From positions 1,364,001 through 1,428,000 of the forward strand of contig NZ_JAUHMF010000001.1 in the NCBI RefSeq assembly GCF_032334255.1: a stretch of 64,000 bases of DNA, written 5' to 3'. Numbering within the stretch: the stretch's first letter is position 1; the number at the start of each line of letters is the position of its first letter. This DNA comes from Thermanaerothrix solaris. GTDB lineage: Bacteria; Chloroflexota; Anaerolineae; Anaerolineales; Anaerolineaceae. The position numbers were made by a program, and so were the translations under genes. The notes beneath the pieces were generated by a model, which saw nothing but the letters and a program-made list of their open reading frames with translations, was not told the DNA's origin and made no database searches. Shown here piece by piece: positions 18,501-26,835 of the stretch.

Positions 18501-21500
18501 CGACCAGTTCCAGCACTTCTGGACTCACGGCTTCAGAGGATTGAGCATCTAAGGCTGAGGTTGATGGTCGCGATCCCGACCCGCTTTGTGCCTCAAGCGA
18601 CTCCCGCACAAACGCGATCACCTTACGCAGCGTGTTGTAATCCACCAACCGCAAATCCTCACGGCGAGGAATACCATAGCGTTCGCGCACCGCAGTGAAC
18701 AATTCTGCCTGCTTGACCGTATCAATGCCCAAATCGGCTTCTAAATCGAGATCCAAATCGAGCATATCGGGTGGGTAACCAGTTTTCTCACTCACCAGTG
18801 CTACCAGCACGGTTTTAATCTCCTCTTCGCTGGGTAGCCCCACCCTGGGCTGGGTCAAAACTATCTGCCCATGTCGTTCTTCGGCCACGAGCGGCCCGGG
18901 ATGCACCTCAAGCGCCACCTCGGCACGGGAAACGGCCCCGGTCACTTGCGGTTGGTTTCCTGCCGTCTCGCATACAAACGCAATCACCTTGCGCAGTGTG
19001 TTATAGTCCACCAAGCGCAAATCTTCACGGCGAGGGAGCCCGTAGCGCTCCCGCACGGCAGCAAAAAGTTCGGCTTGCTTAACGGTGTCAATGCCGAGGT
19101 CGGCTTCCAAGTCCAAGTCCAGGTCCAGCATCTCACGTGGATAACCCGTCTTCTCGCTTACCAGGGTTAAAACAAATTCCGTAACCTGTTGCTCATCCGG
19201 CACCGGCAGCGTTGGCTGGGATGTTGGCAATGCCTCCGGTTGCTGAGCGGACAGGGATTGCAAAGACTCAAGCACTTCCTGGGCCTCTTCTTGCGCAATA
19301 GCCTCAGCCCACTGCGTTGGCCCTTGTCCGTATTGCCAGCGTGATTTCAATGGCGACCGCTGTGGCGGGCCGGCGTGGCGAATGCGCAGCGTCCGCTGTA
19401 CCACCTCCAACTCGGCCTGTTCATAACCGGCCAGATCGGCCAGCCAGCGTTGATAGACCCGATGATCCACCCGTTCTCCCTTGTCATCAATTCGCCGTAG
19501 CAAGGCCATAGCAATTTGAGACCCAAAACCGGCCCCTAAACGCAAGGCATAACGCAGGGGGAACACCCCTCCCCGTGAGAGGTTCAAATCACCCAATTCT
19601 GGATCGGGCTCAAAACCATCGTCAATATTGGCAATGGGGGGAACCCGACCGTATTGCAACGCTTTAACCGCCAGAACATCTTCTATCCCCACCCCCATGG
19701 CATGGCCAGTATAACCCTTGGTATTCGCGATTAAGATGCGGTTGGCGTGTTCGCCAAACACCTGGCGTAATGCTCGGATTTCGGCCGACGCGGAGCCTCC
19801 GCGGGCCGGGGTATAGGTCTCATGAGAAACGAACACCATATGCGGCGCCATTGCCGCCCGCTTGAGCCCAAAACGGCGTTCCGCGGTGCACACCAAACGC
19901 TCCATAATCTCACTGACGTGGGATACATCCAGGCGGGTACCGTGATAGGCGCTATTAGCGATATCGGTGGCCAAGACCTCACAGATGCCTCGCATTCCGC
20001 GCTCACGCACCGCGTCCTCTGATTCCACGACCAGCGCCGCTGCGCCCATGCCCATAATCATCCCATTGCGTCGCCGGTCAAAAGGTAGCACAGCCTGACG
20101 CAAGTTGCCTTCAATCGTTGCCGCGCCGCTGGCCATCAGCGATGCTCCAATCCAGGATATCAGGGGATTGCTGGTCACATCATCGCCGGCAATAATAACG
20201 ACGCGGCGGCAACGCCCTTGACGTATCCAGTCCTCGGCCAACGACAGCGCATGGGTGGTACTGGCACAGGCTGCATTCACATGGGTATTTGGACCACGCG
20301 CACCGATGTATTCGGCAAATTGGGAATGCCCCATGCTCAACGCCCGAAACACCAGGCGGCGATCCAGATGATAATCTCTTTCCTCCAATTGGCGTTCAAG
20401 GGAGGTTATTTGAGCGCGCAAAATAGGCACAACATCAGGCGAAGTCACGCTCAATGACTCCAATAAGGCGTACAGCGTGCCTAACTGACGTCTGAGCGTC
20501 TCATATTGATAAAAATCTTCAATCTCGCGCGCCAGTTCACTGAGCCCCGGAAAAGCGGAAGCAAAGATCACGCCGGTCTCGTCGGCCAAAGCAGGTGGCA
20601 GGCGCCAACGATCTGGCAAATAGGTCCCCACACTGGTCGGACGGTAATGCATCACGAGGGGAATGCCCGCATCGCGTAAGGCTTCAATACCGGCGGCTAT
20701 CGCCAGTTGGGTCGAAATATCCAGGGCTTCTACGCGTTCCGCGGGCACACCAAAATCCGCACTCAGGTCGAACCGTCCACGCTGGCCAGCCAGTTTGACC
20801 GTTTGCTCGAGATCCTCAACGGGTTGCACTTCAGCCCCATTATCACTCTTGATCAGGCGAATAATGCGACGTTGGAGGAGGCTTTGTCGCACCTCCAACG
20901 GCAACGGCTCAATCATGATCTCACCGCGCAGCAACCGCTCCACGTTGTCATCCGCAAAAACCGCATGCTGGCGCCCCGGTAACCCCAAGCCGGCCCCACT
21001 GATAACCACAGAACCCGTCAACGGCAAAACACCGTCTCGGATCACCACTGCTGGCGCTTCATAGTGAGCGGGCGATTTGGGCTCCGAGGTTGATGCTTCA
21101 CCTAAGGGTGAAATTGTTACCGGAAGAGGACGCGCATCGGCTACCTGAGGAACAACACCCGCCGCATATAAACCGGCCAGCGTCTCATTGAAAGAAGCCG
21201 GCCCACCCTTGCGGGGGTGATTGGTTGCAAGCACCCATACTTCAGGCGCTTTTTCCCTAAGGATATCGTTGGTAAGCCCGGCCAAAACGCGCTTTGGACC
21301 CACCTCAACAAAGATGCGTGCACCGTGGGCGTAAAGGGTTTGCACGCCGCGAATGAATTGCACTGGCGAAGCCACCTGGTGTGCCAACAGGTCAAGCATG
21401 GCTTCACGCTCGGTCGGGTAGAAGTCGCCGGTTACATTTGAGATAACCGGAATGCGCGGCGGCTGAAGGTGCATGCGTGCGATAATTTGCCGCAAAGGTT

Positions 21501-23940
21501 CACTGGCCGGAGCGACGATTTGGGTGTGGAATGCATGGGAGACGGGAATCTTCACTGCCTGGTAGCCTGCCGCCTGTAATGCATTGATGGCAGCGTCAAC
21601 CGCTGCTGTTTCGCCCCCGATCACGCTTTGCAGCGGGCTATTGTAGTTGGCAATGACCACATACCCCGGTACCTGGCTCAGGATGCGTTCAATGGCCTCA
21701 GGGGGCGCGGAGACCGCTGCCATGCACCCGTTATCGGCCATGGAAACACGCGCCATCTCGCGTCCCCGTGCGCTAACGATCTCCAAGGCCTCGGCAAAAG
21801 GCAAAGCCTCTGCCGCCACCAGCGCCGCGTACTCGCCCAAACTGTGACCAATAGCCATATCGGGAGAAAACCCGTATTTCTTCAGCAAACGCAGAAGGGC
21901 AACATTCGCGGTCAGCATGGCTGGCTGCGTGACAATCGTGTTTCGTAATTCGGCCTCGGCCTGTTTGAGACGCTCATCGCCATCCTCAACAAAGACATAA
22001 TCGCTCAACGGACGGCCTAGAATCGGCGTCATGACCGCGTCGGCTTCTTGGAATGTTTCAGCCACAACCGGATCTAAATCCCGTAAGTCACGCAGCATAT
22101 TAACGTACTGTGAACCCTGTCCCGGGAAAAGGAACGCCACTTTACCCGCAGCCCCTCGTCCGCGGAAGATACCCTGTCCGGCTAAGGCTTGCCAGGTTTC
22201 GGGCGCATCTTTCTCCAAGGCCGCCAAGGCTTTCTCTAACCGCTTCGCCAGGTCCGCCGCATCGGCATAATCCAGCGCCAAACGCTCAGGTTGGCGCACA
22301 TCCTCGAGAGCAGGTGTCTTCCAGGTTGGTGTCCGCCCCGTTCTTGCTTCCTCGAGCACCCGATACAACTGTTGAGTCAATGTGGCGCGATCCGGAGCAC
22401 CTATCACCAATAGACCACGATAGATTGGCAACCCTTCGGACGCCCCGCTCGAAAGGGGTTCTGGTGTGGTTTCCACCGGAGCGACCGATACCGCCGGGAA
22501 GACTTTCTTTTCGCTAGTGAGTAACCCGGGCACATACTCCTCAACTACGGCGTGGAAATTCGTCCCGCCAAAGCCGAAAGAACTGATACCAGCACGCCGA
22601 ATCTCTCCACGTGGACGTTCCCAAGGACGCAGTTCGGTAATCACGTAGAAAGGTAAATGATCAAAATCAATATTGGGATTGGGGCGGGTGAAGTTTATTG
22701 AGGGAGGTAATACCTTCTCATACAGCGCAAAGGCCACCTTAAGCAATGCCGCTGCACCGGCAGCGCTCTTGAGGTGACCAATGTTCGACTTGACCGAACC
22801 CAATGCAATGGAGGCAATCGGTAGGTCAAAGGGATCAAAGACGGCGTTGAGGCTATTGACCTCAACCACATCCCCCACACGGGTAGATGTGCCATGTGCT
22901 TCGATAAGGGTAGCCGTAGCCGGTGAAAGACCGGCATTCTTCCAGGCCCGTTCAATGGCACGCTGTTGACCGGTGGGATTGGGTGCCGTGATCCCTTTAC
23001 CGCGCCCATCACTGCTCGCTCCTACCCCGCGAATCACCGCATAAATCTTGTCGCCATCGCGTTCAGCATCGGCCAGGCGCTTGAGCAGAAAGACTGCCGC
23101 TCCCTCACCCATGACAAACCCGTTAGCACCCTCGGCGAAGGGCCGCGAACCATCCGGGCTCAAAGCGCCGATTTTACAGAATTTGACGTAGGCATCAATG
23201 CTCATATTGCCGTCCACCCCACCGGTGAGGACAGCATCGAATTGGTCATTATTTAAACCCTCTATAGCCGCCTGGAGCGCCGCCAGGGAGGATGCACAGG
23301 CTGCATCGGTCACAAAATTAGCCCCGGAAAAATTGAACACATTGGCAACTCGGCCAGCAATGATGTTGGCCAACTCACCAGGCATGGTATCTTCGGTTAT
23401 CGGTGGCAGTTTAGTTCGTATTTTCGTCGCCACCCCTTCTAAAAGCATACGCTGCACCTCAGGAGGAAGGTGCTGAAAGGCTTCAAGTTCGCGTAAGGCT
23501 TCGAGATATTCCGGTAGGCGCACGCGCAGACTGGTATTGTATTGGTTCTCACCTGCCATCGAGTTGCCCAGGATGACTGCCACCCGCGTTGGGTCCAGAT
23601 ACCGCTCGGGGTAACCATAATCCAACAGGGCTTCTCGCGCCGCTGCAATCGCCCATTTTTGGGTGTTATCCATCACGGCCAAGACATTGGGGGGAATAGG
23701 AAGCCCCCACTTCAACGGCTCAAACCGAAATTCGCGCACCCAGGCACCGATTTTGGTATAGGTCTTATCCGGGGCACGCGGATCAGGATCATAGTAAAGG
23801 TCAGGATCCCAACGTTCGCGGGGTACTTCGGTAACCGAGTAGCGCCCTTGTTTAATGTTTTGCCAAAAGGTCGCTGCATCGGGGGCATCGGGTAAGATGG
23901 CACCCACCCCCACTATGGCAACCGCTTTGGTCTCGCTCAT
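15517..23940 (-). CDS. PUFA-synthase-like type I megasynthase: KS-AT-KS-ACP3-KR-DH
   Basis: A 2807-residue multidomain synthase. KS1 covers residues 1-470 (DAACASS, C215; EAHGTST; NIGHLKSAAG). The acyltransferase at 600-900 has QGSQ, GHSLGEYAAL (S700) and HAFH, which favours malonyl-CoA. A second ketosynthase at 985-1510 has NAACASTT (C1225) and the two histidines (SHETYT; TGHAMG), so it looks catalytic rather than a chain-length factor. Three ACPs follow with LGIDTVKQ at T1619, T1741 and T1887, so threonine replaces the usual serine. The ketoreductase is at 1960-2480 (ITGGSGGI, YCAGN), then a hot-dog dehydratase at 2500-2800 (DHALNGIPLLP; HGPAF). There is no thioesterase. GAGGAGGAG precedes the ATG. 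PfaA has KS-MAT-ACPn-KR-DH, so the inserted second KS is the main difference. The product, a fatty acid or polyketide-like lipid, is unknown. Confidence 0.93.
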   Translation of the reverse strand: MSETKAVAIVGVGAILPDAPDAATFWQNIKQGRYSVTEVPRERWDPDLYYDPDPRAPDKTYTKIGAWVREFRFEPLKWGLPIPPNVLAVMDNTQKWAIAAAREALLDYGYPERYLDPTRVAVILGNSMAGENQYNTSLRVRLPEYLEALRELEAFQHLPPEVQRMLLEGVATKIRTKLPPITEDTMPGELANIIAGRVANVFNFSGANFVTDAACASSLAALQAAIEGLNNDQFDAVLTGGVDGNMSIDAYVKFCKIGALSPDGSRPFAEGANGFVMGEGAAVFLLKRLADAERDGDKIYAVIRGVGASSDGRGKGITAPNPTGQQRAIERAWKNAGLSPATATLIEAHGTSTRVGDVVEVNSLNAVFDPFDLPIASIALGSVKSNIGHLKSAAGAAALLKVAFALYEKVLPPSINFTRPNPNIDFDHLPFYVITELRPWERPRGEIRRAGISSFGFGGTNFHAVVEEYVPGLLTSEKKVFPAVSVAPVETTPEPLSSGASEGLPIYRGLLVIGAPDRATLTQQLYRVLEEARTGRTPTWKTPALEDVRQPERLALDYADAADLAKRLEKALAALEKDAPETWQALAGQGIFRGRGAAGKVAFLFPGQGSQYVNMLRDLRDLDPVVAETFQEADAVMTPILGRPLSDYVFVEDGDERLKQAEAELRNTIVTQPAMLTANVALLRLLKKYGFSPDMAIGHSLGEYAALVAAEALPFAEALEIVSARGREMARVSMADNGCMAAVSAPPEAIERILSQVPGYVVIANYNSPLQSVIGGETAAVDAAINALQAAGYQAVKIPVSHAFHTQIVAPASEPLRQIIARMHLQPPRIPVISNVTGDFYPTEREAMLDLLAHQVASPVQFIRGVQTLYAHGARIFVEVGPKRVLAGLTNDILREKAPEVWVLATNHPRKGGPASFNETLAGLYAAGVVPQVADARPLPVTISPLGEASTSEPKSPAHYEAPAVVIRDGVLPLTGSVVISGAGLGLPGRQHAVFADDNVERLLRGEIMIEPLPLEVRQSLLQRRIIRLIKSDNGAEVQPVEDLEQTVKLAGQRGRFDLSADFGVPAERVEALDISTQLAIAAGIEALRDAGIPLVMHYRPTSVGTYLPDRWRLPPALADETGVIFASAFPGLSELAREIEDFYQYETLRRQLGTLYALLESLSVTSPDVVPILRAQITSLERQLEERDYHLDRRLVFRALSMGHSQFAEYIGARGPNTHVNAACASTTHALSLAEDWIRQGRCRRVVIIAGDDVTSNPLISWIGASLMASGAATIEGNLRQAVLPFDRRRNGMIMGMGAAALVVESEDAVRERGMRGICEVLATDIANSAYHGTRLDVSHVSEIMERLVCTAERRFGLKRAAMAPHMVFVSHETYTPARGGSASAEIRALRQVFGEHANRILIANTKGYTGHAMGVGIEDVLAVKALQYGRVPPIANIDDGFEPDPELGDLNLSRGGVFPLRYALRLGAGFGSQIAMALLRRIDDKGERVDHRVYQRWLADLAGYEQAELEVVQRTLRIRHAGPPQRSPLKSRWQYGQGPTQWAEAIAQEEAQEVLESLQSLSAQQPEALPTSQPTLPVPDEQQVTEFVLTLVSEKTGYPREMLDLDLDLEADLGIDTVKQAELFAAVRERYGLPRREDLRLVDYNTLRKVIAFVCETAGNQPQVTGAVSRAEVALEVHPGPLVAEERHGQIVLTQPRVGLPSEEEIKTVLVALVSEKTGYPPDMLDLDLDLEADLGIDTVKQAELFTAVRERYGIPRREDLRLVDYNTLRKVIAFVRESLEAQSGSGSRPSTSALDAQSSEAVSPEVLELVAARVGYPVDHLPIDIEGGEAHLGPSQPPAAQAVKTVDETDIQSFVVGLVSEKTGYPQEMLDLDLDLEADLGIDTVKQAELFTAVREQYGIPRREDLRLSDYNTLRKVIAFIQEALAAQVISRETAPETETEGRSTTLPSMQEEGVLSETLESDKQEAGMIRRRVPQAVLRPRATLCQPTGIDLSAGLRVVLVEDQGGVGLALARRLRVRKVKVLMIPAEWSEQTRARVQGWVQDGKVDGVFFLPGLDVHPELDAMGDEQWQVEVQRRAQTLFDLLQTLPGEPFLIAATRLDGRQGFSGEPLAAPLGGLVSGLVKAVSWERANALVKVVDFAPQAEAAEIAAQLIEELLYDPGVVEVGRYRGQRYGVTLVEAPLDTVVSPDWGKKPVFLITGGSGGITQAVVRDLARQTHGVFYLIGRSPLPAPNDPDLMLLRQDRSALRQVLLKRLAAEGKRPSLAEVEQHLAALDRAEGTLRLLEEVRSQGSDIIYLTADVTETRAVEDVVARVIHEQGHIDVLIHAAGIERSRRLESKPREEFAQILAVKAQGFYHLYRALHRHRVWPRAVVTFTSVAGRFGNAGQVDYCAGNDFLAKMMLALRHHPAGMKTIALDWGAWAEVGMASRGHVPELMRRAGIDLMQPEEAARWVYRELVANWGQPEVVLAGSLGLLTLPRREQDGLDLEAIKPLVGNDLHHLPGVLTGYDRWEGARFEVELDPQQTPYLSDHALNGIPLLPAVMGLEGFATAALCWLSLADESSAWQVRGFTDVQFMAPLKFYRNQPRRFVIKVNLYPAREGLVAQAVLESTLTRAGMPPQTLRHFTAKVLLGTPESVGAPEAEVPALDEHRLIYREAIYRLFFHGPAFQVLEAVQVEPHRARGRLSASLPALSAAPLVTLPSLLELVLQTAAAWEVAQDGVLALPFGAERITYTAWQWQEPVWAEVIPISPLGENRRFDARVVDANGRVVIEVKGYRTARLPYAADPALVAPFRASLERKVGE
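18210..19160 (-). repeat. Three tandem acyl carrier protein repeats within the megasynthase gene
   Basis: Three ACP-coding units are centred near 19085, 18719 and 18281, each followed by a variable linker. The conserved block reads SEKTGYP..MLDLDLDLEADLGIDTVKQ, then ERYG(I/L)PRREDLRL..YNTLRKVIAF. Units are similar but not identical in DNA, so the triplication is older than the 63-bp repeat at 5565. All three have Thr at the phosphopantetheine position. Confidence 0.9.
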
Positions 23941-24150
23941 GCTTGCTCCTCCTCAATGATGATGAGATGCCCTATTGCACAATCCACGCCGTTATTTTCG
24001 TCGGCAGAATTTTCATCAGCACTCGTTTATGGAAGCGTTGGGTCTATGTTCGTGGCATTGAAAAAATGCGCATGCCTCATAGCGCAGGGGACTCCACAAT
24101 CCGCGTTCTATCCATTGGTAACCCCCGGGCCCAAGGAGAGTTACGCCCGT

Positions 24151-24187
24151 TATAAGAAAAACACCCTGGACAAGACTGACCAGGGTG
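24151..24187 (-). terminator. Rho-independent terminator after the split-barrel protein gene
   Basis: CACCCTGG (24162-24169) and CCAGGGTG (24180-24187) form an 8-bp perfect stem. On the minus strand the stem is followed by TTTTTCTTATA. It lies about 30 bp after the stop at 24218 and separates that gene from the megasynthase. Confidence 0.8.
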
Positions 24188-24217
24188 ATGAGAAGATGAA
24201 CGGCATAGACCAAACTA

Positions 24218-24619
24218 TTACGGGGGTGAAAGCAATTCAATTTCAATCAAATACGTAGGATCACCGGTTTTCCTTGCCCTTAGGGCAGCGACCAGGCGGA
24301 TCAGGCGGCGCTGCCAGCGATATTTACGATCAAAAGCCGCTTCCACAACTTGCCTCAAACTTATATCCTCTACCGGACGGGCCCGCGCTGGTAAAAATTC
24401 GCCCAGGGGGCGCCCGCGCACATCACTGGGGGCTACCTGGGCCTGACCATTTGCCCGAATGCGTTTGGCTTTGCCCGAATCCGCATTGGTCATCACATAT
24501 AAACGCCCATTGTGAACCACAAACCACACCGGTGTCGCCACCGCTTGACCATTGCGGCGAAACGTCGTTAAGTTGATGTACTGCGCACGATATGCCCATT
24601 CAGGTAACTTCTCTTCCAT
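24218..24619 (-). CDS. PPOX-family split-barrel flavin/F420-binding protein
   Basis: A 133-residue protein of the pyridoxamine-phosphate-oxidase-like split-barrel fold. The segment INLTTFRRNGQAVATPVWFVVHNGRLYVMT is the classic strand pair that binds the isoalloxazine or deazaflavin ring, and TNADSGKAKRIRAN is the phosphate-binding stretch seen in the F420-type subgroup. Such proteins reduce or oxidise small molecules, or bind heme or F420; the exact cofactor cannot be told. It has its own terminator, so it is not co-transcribed with the megasynthase downstream. Confidence 0.75.
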   Translation of the reverse strand: MEEKLPEWAYRAQYINLTTFRRNGQAVATPVWFVVHNGRLYVMTNADSGKAKRIRANGQAQVAPSDVRGRPLGEFLPARARPVEDISLRQVVEAAFDRKYRWQRRLIRLVAALRARKTGDPTYLIEIELLSPP

Positions 24620-24748
24620 CGCGATTCGATCCCTCTGGTATCGGTTTTGAGGTCTATTTTATCCCTAGCCATCAAAAAGGCGAACCAATGTACAACCCAT
24701 TACACCCACCTCATCTTTGTGAAGAACGTAACAGACATGACATTCATC

Positions 24749-24762
24749 GTGACATTTGTCAC
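24749..24762. promoter_or_regulatory. CRP/FNR-like palindrome upstream of the sulfur operon
   Basis: GTGACATTTGTCAC is a perfect inverted repeat (GTGACA-TT-TGTCAC) and fits the GTGA-N6-TCAC core of CRP/FNR-family sites. Its centre is about 55 bp upstream of the first TATAAC element, a reasonable place for an activator. No regulator of this family is encoded in the window. Confidence 0.5.
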
Positions 24763-24810
24763 TATCTGGGGTAGGTCAAGCGTGCTACCATTGAGTTCGA
24801 TAGAGATTGC

Positions 24811-24828
24811 TATAACATTTTATAACAT
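24811..24828 (+). promoter_or_regulatory. Direct repeat TATAACAT with two possible -10 elements
   Basis: TATAACAT occurs at 24811-24818 and again at 24821-24828, 10 bp apart (one helical turn). Either copy can serve as a -10 box, or the pair may be an operator. The ATG of the first gene follows at 24832 without a Shine-Dalgarno sequence, so the transcript may be leaderless or nearly so. Confidence 0.45.
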
Positions 24829-24831
24829 GCT

Positions 24832-25575
24832 ATGGAAGAATTATTAACCACACGCCAGGTTCAAGACCTTCTAAAGGTAGATCGGATCACCATTTACCGC
24901 ATGCTTCAGGATGGGCGGCTAAAAGGGGTGAAGATTGGCCAGCAGTGGCGTTTTCCGCGCAGTGAGGTCGAACGATTACTTGGACGCCCAACACCCGAGC
25001 CGGCATCCCAAGCCATGGATCTCGCGGCCAGTTTTCCCACCCACTGCGTCCAAACCATCCAAGACCTCTATGCCGAAGTCAGCGGGTTAAGTGCCGTTGT
25101 CCTAGACCCTGAGGGCAACCCCCTAACCGAGATTAGCCATCCTTGCGCGTTTTGCCGTCTGCTGTGGCAAAACCCACAAGCCCGTTTGGACTGCCAGGCT
25201 TCCTGGAAACAAATGGTGCGCGAGGTTGCCCCACGCGGCGGGGTTGCAACTTGCCATGCCGGTCTGGATTATTTGCTCACCCCTATCCAGGATGAGGGAC
25301 AGGTTGTGGCGTGGTTCGTATGTGGCCCCTGCTGGTGGCAAACCCAACCTGCCAATACGGATGCCTTATGGGAGCACCTTGCCCAACGTTATAGCCTATC
25401 CTTAGAGCAAGTACGCAATGCCGCGCGCGAGGTTCGTGTCATTGATCCCGCCCAGCGTCAGCGCGTTGCGGCCTGGCCACTGGCTGCCGCCCGCGCTGTG
25501 CAAAGTATCCTGCATGAGCGCCTATCGTTTATCGAGCGCCTGCAGCAAATCGCTAGCCTAACTCAAATTTCTTAG
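24832..25575 (+). CDS. Excisionase-type HTH regulator with PocR sensory domain
   Basis: A 247-residue transcription regulator. Residues 1-50 form a MerR/excisionase-like winged helix (LTTRQVQDLLKVDRITIYRML..GRLKGVKIGQQWRF). Residues 65-245 match the PocR sensory domain: a PAS-related pocket with cysteines in HPCAFCRLL, LDCQASW and ATCHAGLDYLL that could bind a metal, hydrocarbon or sulfur species. It heads the sulfur operon, 17 bp before the flavoprotein, so it is likely an autoregulated local regulator. Ligand and target site are not known. The PocR assignment rests on the cysteine pattern and the GLDYLLTPI and AWFVCGPC motifs. Confidence 0.82.
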   Translation: MEELLTTRQVQDLLKVDRITIYRMLQDGRLKGVKIGQQWRFPRSEVERLLGRPTPEPASQAMDLAASFPTHCVQTIQDLYAEVSGLSAVVLDPEGNPLTEISHPCAFCRLLWQNPQARLDCQASWKQMVREVAPRGGVATCHAGLDYLLTPIQDEGQVVAWFVCGPCWWQTQPANTDALWEHLAQRYSLSLEQVRNAAREVRVIDPAQRQRVAAWPLAAARAVQSILHERLSFIERLQQIASLTQIS

Positions 25576-25592
25576 CAAGGAGTGTAACTCTT

Positions 25593-26825
25593 ATGAAGAA
25601 AATTGTCATTCTCGGCGCTGGAACCGCAGGCACCATCGTGGCCAACCGCTTCAAACGCCTCTTGGATTTCAACCAATGGCAGGTCACCCTGGTTGACCCT
25701 GACCCCGTCCACTATTACCAACCGGGGTTCTTGTTCATCCCCTTCCGCATGTATTCAGAGAAAGATGTGATCAAGCCCAAACGTGATTTCATTGACCCAC
25801 CGCTGCGCTTGATCCAGTCCAAAGTTGAAGCCATTGATGCCGACCATAATCGCGTGCACTTAGCCGATGGTACCAACTTGCCTTATGACTTCCTGATCAT
25901 CGCCACCGGGGTAGATATTCACCCTGAAGAGACCCCGGGAATGCTGGATGGCGAGTGGGGTAAATCCATTCACTCGTTTTATACCCTGCCTACCAGCCAA
26001 GCCCTGCGCGATGCTCTGCGCACGTGGAAGGGTGGACGGCTGGTGGTCAATGTGGTGGACAATCCCATCAAATGCCCAGTTGCGCCGCTGGAATTCATTA
26101 TGCTGGCCGATTGGTACTTTCATCAGCAAGGCGTGCGCGATCGCGTTGAGATTGTTTACGCCACACCGCTATCGGGTGCCTTCACTAAACCCGTGGCCTC
26201 AAAATTGCTCGGCGAATTGCTCGATAGCAAGAACATCAAGGTTGAACCCGATTTCATGATTGAACGGGTAGAGCCGGAAGCCAAAAAGATTGTTTCTTAT
26301 GACGAGCGCGAGATTGAGTACGATTTACTGGTCACCATCCCGCTCAATAAAGGCGCCGATGTCATCGGTAAATCCGGCTTGGGTAATGAACTCAACCTGG
26401 TGCCAGTAGACCCGCATACCTTACGCGCCAAAGCCTATCCCAACATCTTCGTCCTGGGCGATGCCTCGGACGCGCCCGCTTCCAAGGCCGGTGCTACTGC
26501 CCACTTCTCCATTGACCTCTTCACCGAACACTTTCTGGATTATGTAGAAACTGGCGAACTCCCACCTTACTTCGATGGGCACGCCAACTGCTTCATCGAA
26601 ACCGGCTTTGGTAAGGGGCTAATGATAGATTTCAACTATACCCAGGAACCCCTTCCCGGTCGCTACCCGTTGCCCGGAATCGGCCCGTTGACCTTACTGC
26701 AAGAGTCCGAGTTCAATCACTGGGGCAAATTGATGTTCCGCTGGATGTACTGGCACATCTTATTGCGGGGCATGGAATTGCCACTTCCTGCCACGATGAG
26801 CATGGCCGGCAAGTGGAAAGTTTAG
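25593..26825 (+). CDS. sqr: Sulfide:quinone oxidoreductase-like FAD flavoprotein
   Basis: A 410-residue flavoprotein of the SQR/FCSD family, which oxidises sulfide to sulfane sulfur and passes electrons to quinone at the membrane. Seen directly: the FAD-binding GAGTAGTIVANRF at the N-terminus, LIIATGVD, the second FAD contact NIFVLGDASDAPASKAG, and two cysteines that match the redox pair, C161 in IKCPVAPLEF and C333 in HANCFIETG. A third cysteine found in classical type I enzymes is not evident. The C-terminal aromatic stretch (MFRWMYWHILLRGMELP) could be the membrane anchor. It is followed by DUF1641, DsrC-like and DsrE-like genes, so the sulfane sulfur is probably handed to those carriers. 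Confidence 0.87.
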   Translation: MKKIVILGAGTAGTIVANRFKRLLDFNQWQVTLVDPDPVHYYQPGFLFIPFRMYSEKDVIKPKRDFIDPPLRLIQSKVEAIDADHNRVHLADGTNLPYDFLIIATGVDIHPEETPGMLDGEWGKSIHSFYTLPTSQALRDALRTWKGGRLVVNVVDNPIKCPVAPLEFIMLADWYFHQQGVRDRVEIVYATPLSGAFTKPVASKLLGELLDSKNIKVEPDFMIERVEPEAKKIVSYDEREIEYDLLVTIPLNKGADVIGKSGLGNELNLVPVDPHTLRAKAYPNIFVLGDASDAPASKAGATAHFSIDLFTEHFLDYVETGELPPYFDGHANCFIETGFGKGLMIDFNYTQEPLPGRYPLPGIGPLTLLQESEFNHWGKLMFRWMYWHILLRGMELPLPATMSMAGKWKV

Positions 26826-26835
26826 TGGAGGGGCT

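Noticed and set aside
20100..20400. Second ketosynthase of the megasynthase as a chain-length factor
   Set aside because: The cysteine (C1225) and two histidines of the active site are present, which chain-length factors lack.
23943..24258. Small open frames between the megasynthase and the split-barrel gene
   Set aside because: They overlap each other in several frames, cross the terminator stem at 24162-24187, and have no ribosome binding site or recognisable product.
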